A stretch of 45,517 bases of DNA, taken from contig JAJYNJ010000049.1 in assembly GCA_021786385.1 (NCBI GenBank), forward strand, positions 1-45,517, read 5' to 3'. The stretch's first letter is position 1, and each line of letters begins with the position of its first letter. Positions 39,894 through 45,517 of the stretch are shown here, in pieces. The notes under the pieces were generated by a model, which saw nothing but the letters and a program-made list of their open reading frames with translations, had not been told where the DNA came from and searched no databases. Both the position numbers and the translations under genes were made by a program. The DNA is from Chloroflexota bacterium (GTDB taxonomy: Bacteria > Chloroflexota > Limnocylindria > Limnocylindrales > CSP1-4).

Positions 39894-41312
39894 TCAGGAC
39901 GCCACCGGCACGACCGGGCGCGTGGCACGTGCGGTCCCCAGCAGCTCCTGCGCGCGTGTCGCCGCGGCGCGGCCCTGGGCCACGCAGTCGGGGATCCCGA
40001 CGCCCTGGTAGGGCGCCCCTGCCAGGATCAGACTGGGTGTGTCGGCCAACCCCGCGAAGACGGCCGCCACGCGGTCCAGATGTCCCACCGTGTACTGCGG
40101 CATCTGGCTCGTCCAGCGCGCGAGCCGGACGAGCAACGGGTCCCCACGCGCCCCCAGCGTGGTCGCGACGTCTCGGATCGCGGCCGCGACCAACGCCGCG
40201 TCCGACATGCTGGCCGCGCGGCCGCTCCGCGAGCCGACGAACGCGCGCACCAGCACCGTCTCCTCGGGCGCTCGCCCCGGCCACTTCGCCGAGCTGATCG
40301 TGCAGGCGTCGATCGAGAGCGGCTCGCCGGCGGCGACCAAGAAGCCGTGGTCGGCCGGTGGAGCGGCGAACTGCGCCGTGCGGTAGCCGAGCGAGACGAC
40401 CGCGGTGGTGCCGTGGGGGATGGTACGCAGGGTCGTGGCCACGTTCGTTGCCACGCCCTCGATCAGCCGCGCCGCCTCCGGCCCGGGCGCGGTCAGGATG
40501 ACGACGTCGGGGCGGAGCCGTTCCCCGGTGGCGAGCAGGGCTTCGAGCGGGCGATCGGGACGCCGCCGCTCGAGGGCGCGCAGCGCCGTCCGCGGGCGGA
40601 TCTCGACATCCGCCGCCTGCTGGAGCGCGCCCACCAGTGCGTCGACCAGCTGGCCCATGCCGCCGGCGAGCGTCACGAACGGTGAGCCATCGCCGTGGCG
40701 ACGCGCCCGGCCCGCGGCGAGGCTCGCCAGCAAGAGGCTGCGGTGGGCGCGTTCCGCGTCGCGTAGCTGGGGCACGACCGCGAGCAGGCTCAATTCGTCG
40801 ATCGACGTGCCGTAGACTCCGCCGAGCAACGGGCCGGCCAACCGATCGACCAGTGCGGCGCCGAGTCGACGCCGCAGGTGGGCGCCCACGCCGACATCGC
40901 AGGTCAGATCGTCGCGGGGCAGGACCAGGTCCAGCCCCATGCGGAGCTTTTCGCGCGGCGCAAAGAGCGGGGTCGTGACGAAGGGCCGCAACCGGGTCGG
41001 CAGCACCAGCCCCATCTCCTGCGGCAGCGGCACGAAACGGCCGCCGGTCCGGATCTGCACGACACGCGGTTCGCGGGGCCGGACGATCGCATCGCGGAGT
41101 CCGAGCTCGTGGGCGAGCTCGAGCGCCGCCGGTCGGTAGCTGACGAACGAGTCGGGGCCCGCCTCGACGAGGAAGCCGTCGACCCGCTCGGTGCGGAGTT
41201 TGCCGCCCAGCCGGCCGGATGCTTCGAGCAGGGTCGTCGGGATGCCGGCCCGCCCGAGCGTGTAGGCGGCCGTCAGCCCGGTGATGCCACCGCCGACGAC
41301 GAGGACGCGCAT
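39894..41312 (-). CDS. hemG: Protoporphyrinogen/coproporphyrinogen oxidase (HemY/CgoX type)
   Basis: The 472-residue flavoprotein oxidises the porphyrinogen to the porphyrin in late heme synthesis. The FAD dinucleotide motif VLVVGGGITGLTAAYTLGRAG opens the protein, followed by ASGRLGGKLRTERVDGFLVE and EAGPDSFVS. The C-terminal FAD motif is ILAGAPYQGVGIPDCVAQGR. ATG 41312 marks the family start; the longer frame upstream belongs to the radical-SAM gene's complement. It is the last gene of the cluster, 10 nt after the radical-SAM gene. In a HemH-type cluster it may be the coproporphyrinogen III oxidase of the monoderm pathway; the symbol follows current HemG usage. Confidence 0.93.
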   Translation of the reverse strand: MRVLVVGGGITGLTAAYTLGRAGIPTTLLEASGRLGGKLRTERVDGFLVEAGPDSFVSYRPAALELAHELGLRDAIVRPREPRVVQIRTGGRFVPLPQEMGLVLPTRLRPFVTTPLFAPREKLRMGLDLVLPRDDLTCDVGVGAHLRRRLGAALVDRLAGPLLGGVYGTSIDELSLLAVVPQLRDAERAHRSLLLASLAAGRARRHGDGSPFVTLAGGMGQLVDALVGALQQAADVEIRPRTALRALERRRPDRPLEALLATGERLRPDVVILTAPGPEAARLIEGVATNVATTLRTIPHGTTAVVSLGYRTAQFAAPPADHGFLVAAGEPLSIDACTISSAKWPGRAPEETVLVRAFVGSRSGRAASMSDAALVAAAIRDVATTLGARGDPLLVRLARWTSQMPQYTVGHLDRVAAVFAGLADTPSLILAGAPYQGVGIPDCVAQGRAAATRAQELLGTARATRPVVPVAS

Positions 41313-41322
41313 GGGGCCCAGG

Positions 41323-42528
41323 TCAGGCCTGGGTGGACTCGACGGGCGGCACGTACGGACAGAGCGGATCCGCCTCCAGGTAGTCGCCCGTCGCGGCGAA
41401 CGCCCGCGCCCGCGAGCCGCCGCAGACCGCCGCGTACGAGCAGCGCCCACAGCGCCCCCGCAACGCCGAGAGATCGCGCAGGCTCGTGAAGACGGGGTGG
41501 GTCCGGTAGATGGTCGCAATCGGTTGGCGGCGCACGTTGCCGGTCGCGTACGGCAAGAACCCGGACGGGAAGACGGTGCCGTCGTGGGCGACGAACATGA
41601 TCCCGTTCCCGTCGCGCACGCCAAAGCCGCGGCCGACCGAGGTCGCCGCGATCGCCGCGTCGTCCAACCCTTCCTCGCGCATGCGCCGGATCGCGACGCG
41701 CCGATAGTGGGTCGCCTCGGTGGTCTTGATGGCGAAGGGCGCCTCGCGCGAGAGGTCGTAGAGCCAGTGGTTGAGCCGTTCCGATTCGCCGGGGGAGATC
41801 TCCCGCAGCGCCGACCCACGGCCCACTGCGATCAAGAAGAAGAGGCTCCAGCGGAGGATCCCGAGGCGGCCCATCAGCGTGTAGATGGCAGGCAGGTCGG
41901 CGAGCGTCTCGTCGGTGACCAGCGTGTTGATCTGCAGCGGGAGCCCGACCTGGTGCGCCCACTCGACGGCGCGCATGGTCATCGCGAACGTCCCAGGGAC
42001 GCCGCGGAAGCCGTCGTGGCGTGCCGCGTCGGACCCATCGATGCTGAGCGAGATCGTCTGGACCCCCGCGGCGCGCAGCGCACCCAGCCGCTCCAGCGTC
42101 ATGTCCGGGGTCACGGCCGGGGCGAGCGAGGTGCCGATGCCCCGTTCGGTGGCGGCCACCACCAGCACCTCTAGGTCAGGCCGGCGGAGCGGGTCGCCGC
42201 CGGTGAGGACCAGGTGGGGGTACGGCCGGCCGAACGCGGTGATCTCGTCGAGCAGGCGCAGGCCCTCGGCCGTGCTGAGTTCCGCAGGACTGCGCTCCGG
42301 GCGGGCGGTCGCCCGGCAGTGGCGGCAGGCGAGGCCACAGGCCTGCGTCAGCTCCCAGTACACGAGCATCGGCGCGCGAGCGAAGACGTACCCGTCGGGG
42401 CGGACCGCGCCGACGGCCGGCGCACGCCCCGGGACGGCTCGGTCTGTCTGCGCGGCGACGGGGCCGCTGGATTCGGCTGGGCCGCCGGGTCCGCCGGCGG
42501 GAGCGCGTCGAGCGTACGGCATGGGCAT
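41323..42528 (-). CDS. Radical SAM/SPASM protein in the heme cluster
   Basis: The 401-residue protein has the radical-SAM cluster motif Cys64-x3-Cys68-x2-Cys71 (TQACGLACRHC), the GGDPLRRPDL SAM motif, and a C-terminal SPASM-like set Cys360, Cys363, Cys369 and Cys390 for a second FeS cluster. It resembles the AhbD/NirJ-like family seen next to heme genes, so it could act on heme propionates or on a heme-related side product. AhbD-like coproheme decarboxylation would substitute for HemQ or HemN, neither of which is visible here. ATG 42528 has GAGG upstream. It lies between hemH (7 nt before) and hemG (10 nt after). Residues 1-45 are Pro/Ala-rich and disordered-looking. Confidence 0.88.
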   Translation of the reverse strand: MPMPYARRAPAGGPGGPAESSGPVAAQTDRAVPGRAPAVGAVRPDGYVFARAPMLVYWELTQACGLACRHCRATARPERSPAELSTAEGLRLLDEITAFGRPYPHLVLTGGDPLRRPDLEVLVVAATERGIGTSLAPAVTPDMTLERLGALRAAGVQTISLSIDGSDAARHDGFRGVPGTFAMTMRAVEWAHQVGLPLQINTLVTDETLADLPAIYTLMGRLGILRWSLFFLIAVGRGSALREISPGESERLNHWLYDLSREAPFAIKTTEATHYRRVAIRRMREEGLDDAAIAATSVGRGFGVRDGNGIMFVAHDGTVFPSGFLPYATGNVRRQPIATIYRTHPVFTSLRDLSALRGRCGRCSYAAVCGGSRARAFAATGDYLEADPLCPYVPPVESTQA

Positions 42529-42535
42529 GGCAACC

Positions 42536-43495
42536 TCACTGCGAGTCGCGCGGTCGGGCGGGGGCCGACCACAGATGGGATGGACCGGCGAGCGCGTCGA
42601 CCACGAGGTCGGCCAGCCCGGCGATGAAGACGGGGTCATCGTTCATCGAGCGCGCCCGCTCCAGCCGGACGCCGACCTCGGCGGCGACGGCACGGGCCTC
42701 GATGTCGATGTCGTAGAGCACTTCGAGGTGGTCGGCTACGAACCCGACCGGGCAGACCACGAGGTCCGTCACGCCCGCCGCCGCGAGCCGGCGGATCTCG
42801 TCGCGGATCTCGGGACCCAACCAGGGCTCGCCGGTTCGACCGGCGCTCTGGAACGCCACGCTGTGGCGCGCCAGGCCCAGCTGCGCGGCGACGAGGCCGG
42901 CCGTCCGGGCGACCTCATGGGGGTAGCGATCGCCCTCGGCGACGACCCGTGACGGCAGGCTGTGCGCGGTGAAGAGGACCGCGACGCGGGTCGGGTCCGG
43001 GAAGCGGGCGAGCGCCTCGGCCGTCGCCGTGGCCAGCGCCGCGATGAAACGCGGTTGATCGTGCCAGGACTCGACGAAGAGGGGCCGCGGCGCCGCGGTG
43101 CCGAGGGCGGCGATGGCGCGTTCGACCGCCTCGCGGTACCCGGCGGTGCTCGTCGACCGCTGCGGCGCCAGGGCGATGGCGACCAGCCGCTCCGCCCCGT
43201 CGGCCGCCATCTGCGCCACGACCTGTCCGATCCGCGGCTCGATGTGGCGCATCCCAGCGTAGACCGACAGCGCCATGCCACGTTCGGCGAGCTCGCGCTG
43301 CAGGCCGGCCCGCTGTCGCTCCACGATCCCCGAGAGGGGCGACGCGCCGCCGATCGCCCGGTAGCGGCCGAGCAGCTCTTCGAGGAGCGCGGGCGGCGGG
43401 GGATTGCCGTGCCGGATGTCGGTGTAATAGGCCTCGACCTGCGCCAACCGCTGGGGGCCGCCGTACGCCATCAGCAGCACGGCGTCGTGGGTCAT
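42536..43495 (-). CDS. hemH: Ferrochelatase
   Basis: The 319-residue enzyme inserts Fe(II) into proto- or coproporphyrin. It has the metal-site His178 in FTAHSLP and Glu258 in DHLEVLYDID, matching the His183/Glu264 pair of the B. subtilis enzyme, and the LLMAYGGP opening. The monomeric, unanchored length fits the monoderm type that may use coproporphyrin III. ATG 43495 overlaps the stop of the upstream regulator gene (ATGA), so the two are co-translated. Confidence 0.93.
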   Translation of the reverse strand: MTHDAVLLMAYGGPQRLAQVEAYYTDIRHGNPPPPALLEELLGRYRAIGGASPLSGIVERQRAGLQRELAERGMALSVYAGMRHIEPRIGQVVAQMAADGAERLVAIALAPQRSTSTAGYREAVERAIAALGTAAPRPLFVESWHDQPRFIAALATATAEALARFPDPTRVAVLFTAHSLPSRVVAEGDRYPHEVARTAGLVAAQLGLARHSVAFQSAGRTGEPWLGPEIRDEIRRLAAAGVTDLVVCPVGFVADHLEVLYDIDIEARAVAAEVGVRLERARSMNDDPVFIAGLADLVVDALAGPSHLWSAPARPRDSQ

Positions 43496-44199
43496 CTGGG
43501 TGGCCCTTCCGCGGACCCATGACCCCGGATCGTCGCGACGAGCAGGCGGTCGAGCGCCTCCGTCGTCCGGGCGAGCAGGTCCGTGGCCGCGTCGGTGTCG
43601 AGCCCGGTCCGTCGGCACAACGCGGCGAGCTCGCGCGTGAACGGCGCACGGAAGCGCAGGAAGAGCTCCACGGTCGCGGACAGCGAGAGTCCGTGGCGCC
43701 GGGCGATCGCGCCGTACCCACGGGCATCCGCCTCGGCGGCCGCCATCCACGCCTCGCGCTCCTCGCGGGCCGGCGCGTCGATGGCGCGGAGCAGCGAAGC
43801 GGCGAGTCGCCGTCCGTGGTCGCGGAGCACGGCGCGCTCCGGCTCCGGTAGCGCGCCGAGCGAGGACGGCGGCGGGGTCGTTCCCGCTGCGTCGCGCCGG
43901 TAGCCGCGCATCATCCGGCTCGGTGTCTCCCCGAGGTCGGCGAGGCGAGGTCGGCCGGGCCGCGCAGCAGGGAGGAGCCGACGCAGGCTGCTGCGGGAGA
44001 AGCGGCGGTGTCCGCCCGGCGTCGTGAACGCGGTGATCTGCCCCGCGTCGCCCCAGCGGCGCAAGGTCGCGGCCGAGACGCCGAGCAGTCGGCTCGCCTC
44101 GCGAGGGCTGAGCCACTCCTCGGCGCGCGGCTCCTCACGGCGCGACGATGGCGCTGCGCGGGCAGCGTCTCGTCCGAGCCGGCGCTGAGCGGGGGACAC
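43492..44199 (-). CDS. MerR/BldC-type HTH regulator of the heme cluster
   Basis: The 235-residue protein has a MerR/excisionase-type winged helix (EWLSPREASRLLGVSAATLR, RRWGDAGQITAFTTPGGHRR). A helical C-terminal domain of about 130 residues follows (RLAASLLRAIDAPAREEREA, YGAIARRHGLSLSATVELFL, TDAATDLLARTTEALDRLLV), which recalls RsbRD-like N-terminal modules but is not certain. As first gene of the heme operon, coupled to hemH, it probably senses heme, metal or redox state. GTG 44199 has GGGGAGG 8 nt upstream; the longer frame to 44283 would run into the terminator hairpin of the preceding gene and is rejected. Confidence 0.82.
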   Translation of the reverse strand: MSPAQRRLGRDAARAAPSSRREEPRAEEWLSPREASRLLGVSAATLRRWGDAGQITAFTTPGGHRRFSRSSLRRLLPAARPGRPRLADLGETPSRMMRGYRRDAAGTTPPPSSLGALPEPERAVLRDHGRRLAASLLRAIDAPAREEREAWMAAAEADARGYGAIARRHGLSLSATVELFLRFRAPFTRELAALCRRTGLDTDAATDLLARTTEALDRLLVATIRGHGSAEGPPR

Positions 44200-44278
44200 G
44201 ACGGCCACCTCCCCGGAGAATCGATCGAACGTGCTGGAAACGATCAAATCTTCCAGCCACGTCGGCCGCCTTGCAGGC

Positions 44279-44311
44279 GCCATCCGGCCCGCTCGGAATG
44301 GGCCAGATGGC
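44279..44311 (-). terminator. Terminator of the 44.3-45.3 kb gene
   Basis: GCCATCCGGCCC (44279-44290) and GGGCCAGATGGC (44300-44311) form a 12-bp stem with one G-U pair and a 9-nt loop. It begins directly after the stop of the gene at 44312 and separates it from the heme operon. Confidence 0.65.
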
Positions 44312-45271
44312 CTATCGTCGCGCGCGTGCAGCCGGGCCGACCCCCCCAGCTTCCGCCACGAGCTCGGCCGCGGCCGACGCGAGCTCAGCTCCCGTGCGCA
44401 GCGCCCGTTCCACCCCGCTCGAGCGCACCAGCAGCCGATCGTCCATCGGACGGACCAGCTGCAACGTGCGCCGGGGGACCGCGAGCAGGTCCGGCACGTC
44501 GGGCGTCGGGCAGGCGTCGGCAGACTCGGCCAGGACGATCAGCTCCTCGGCCGTGAGCGCGACCAGCGCCCCGCGCGGTCGCTCGTCCGGCCCCGTCGGT
44601 GGTGCCACGCCGTACAGGGCCACCGCGCCGCCCTCGCCGGCCTGCCGCATGATCGCCTCCGCGGCCGCCCGCCAGACCGCAGGCACCGCTCCGGTTCCCA
44701 CGCTGCGCAGCCCTGGTGACGGGACCTCGCCGCGCAGCTCGCCCGCGATCCTCCGACGCAGCCAGGCGACCGGCGGCCCAACGGCGGAGCGGGACCCGCT
44801 GGCGTAGCGGACCGAGAGCCGCGCGTCCGCCGCGCGCACGGAGAAGCGCCGGTACCGCAGCAACCGGATATCCTCGATGGCGCCGATCCGCTCGAGCGGG
44901 ACCACGACGGCGGGGTCCCGCATGTGCCACTCCACCCAGAGACCCGCCGCGCGCTCACCCAGCCCGAGGACCTGCCGGGGTGTCGTCACGAAGCGACGGC
45001 ACGACCGGTCGATCGGCCGGACCGCCGGCGGAAAGAGCAGCGTCCGCTCGAGCGGCAGGGACCCGCAGGTGAAGCGCAGCACACGCAGCACCCCGGGCGG
45101 CAGGTCGGCCTCGGAGGAGGGGCGCGTGGGCCGCGCGGCCTCTGCCTGTGGATCGAGCCGCGCGGCGGCCGCGCGCGGCAGCGGCGTCTCCCACGGTTCC
45201 GCGGGGTCCACGATCTCGTGCGCCGCTGACGCCGCGGAACGGCGGGCGTCACGTCCGGGCGGTCGACTCAT
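44312..45271 (-). CDS. Hypothetical protein
   Basis: The 319-residue product was not recognised. Residues 1-55 are Ala/Pro/Arg-rich. Residues 58-165 (LPPGVLRVLRFTCGSLPLER, RSCRRFVTTPRQVLGLGERA, WHMRDPAVVVPLERIGAIED) and 225-290 (RGALVALTAEELIVLAESAD, VPRRTLQLVRPMDDRLLVRS) each contain short strands resembling a PH-like or beta-barrel pattern. These may be two copies of a similar fold: 'LTxxELIV', '...RTLQLV'. No signal peptide or membrane segment is seen. ATG 45271 has GGTGGATGAGAG upstream. Function cannot be assigned. Confidence 0.6.
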   Translation of the reverse strand: MSRPPGRDARRSAASAAHEIVDPAEPWETPLPRAAAARLDPQAEAARPTRPSSEADLPPGVLRVLRFTCGSLPLERTLLFPPAVRPIDRSCRRFVTTPRQVLGLGERAAGLWVEWHMRDPAVVVPLERIGAIEDIRLLRYRRFSVRAADARLSVRYASGSRSAVGPPVAWLRRRIAGELRGEVPSPGLRSVGTGAVPAVWRAAAEAIMRQAGEGGAVALYGVAPPTGPDERPRGALVALTAEELIVLAESADACPTPDVPDLLAVPRRTLQLVRPMDDRLLVRSSGVERALRTGAELASAAAELVAEAGGVGPAARARR

Positions 45272-45308
45272 CTCTCATCCACCATGGCCCCTGTTGCGGG
45301 AGGGCGAG

Positions 45309-45331
45309 ACCCCGCGGGTCCCCCGCGGGGG
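45309..45331. other. GC hairpin
   Basis: CCCCGCGGG (45310-45318) is followed after a 3-nt loop by CCCGCGGGG (within 45322-45331). It could be a terminator for a gene off the right edge or part of the leader of the gene at 45271. Confidence 0.35.
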
Positions 45332-45418
45332 TACGGTCGCACGGCGGCGAGGCGTGCCGCTCGTGTCGGTCGGGACGATCCCGAGGGCCGAATGGCCCGC
45401 CGCGCGTCGCCCGCCCAC

Positions 45419-45517
45419 GGCCGCTGCGGGCTCCGCCGCGCCTGGCCTACCCGCGGCCGCTGCGGGCTCCGCCGCGCCTGGCCTACCCGCGGCCGCTGCG
45501 GGCTCCGCCGCGCCTGG
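45419..45517. repeat. 36-bp tandem repeat running off the window
   Basis: Units starting GGCCGCTGCGGGCTCCGCCG begin at 45419, 45455 and 45491, an exact 36-bp period; the third copy is cut by the window end. A period of 12 codons would allow it to be coding, but no frame can be confirmed. Confidence 0.9.

Noticed and set aside
44200-44283. Upstream start at 44283 for the heme-cluster regulator
   Set aside because: It lies inside the terminator hairpin of the preceding gene, while GTG 44199 has a good ribosome-binding site.

Overview
The window is very GC-rich, densely coding bacterial chromosome. The gene set mixes actinobacterial-looking and chloroflexal-looking families: paired RDD proteins, FAD-dependent thymidylate synthase, RpiB with Ser/Glu active-site residues, ABC sugar permease pairs without a local ATPase, and a radical-SAM gene inside a heme cluster. 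Several genes have a -10 box only 6-7 nt before the start codon, which suggests leaderless mRNAs. I infer an uncultured Chloroflexota lineage (Limnocylindria/Ellin6529-like) with low confidence; an actinobacterium is the main alternative. No rRNA, tRNA, CRISPR, phage or conjugation genes were seen.

Layout. 1-4 kb: CoxG-like protein, MscS channel, an unknown protein and two RDD membrane proteins. 4.0-4.8 kb: no protein gene, but a good promoter followed by a run of hairpins (candidate structured RNA) and GC repeats, upstream of purine nucleoside phosphorylase. 5.7-8.1 kb: a repeat-rich island with two inverted-repeat-bounded elements flanking a gene for an HTH protein fused to a PD-(D/E)XK-like nuclease domain. 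8.1-9.75 kb: thyX and rpiB, divergent. 9.8-17.5 kb: a sugar or sugar-acid locus, with GntR and two permeases on the minus strand and binding protein, 6-phosphogluconate dehydrogenase, KDG-type kinase and 2-hydroxyacid reductase on the plus strand. Two copies of one 12-bp operator-like site lie at the two divergent promoters. 17.5-20 kb: ClC channel and MarR. 20.3-21 kb: AbrB-PIN toxin-antitoxin pair. 21.1-25 kb: MtnA, class II aldolase, GH63-like hydrolase and a methyltransferase in one tight run. 25.8-31.4 kb: a second ABC sugar system with SIS isomerase and ROK regulator. 31.6-39.5 kb: PEBP lipoprotein, lactate dehydrogenase, DsbA-like protein, a short NlpC/P60-like gene, a GIY-YIG/GreA fusion, S49 peptidase, AI-2E-type permease and MsrA. 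39.5-39.9 kb: a third copy of the inverted-repeat element. 39.9-44.2 kb: a heme cluster (HemG/HemY, radical SAM/SPASM, HemH, MerR-like regulator). 44.3-45.5 kb: an unknown protein and a 36-bp tandem repeat running off the window edge.

How it fits together. The two transport loci feed sugars or sugar acids into central metabolism. MtnA plus class II aldolase, perhaps with the phosphorylase elsewhere in the window, fit a DHAP-shunt type salvage of 5-deoxy or methylthio-ribose. The least familiar items are the GIY-YIG-GreA fusion, the dispersed element with distinct left and right ends, and the hairpin-rich transcript near 4.24-4.46 kb.
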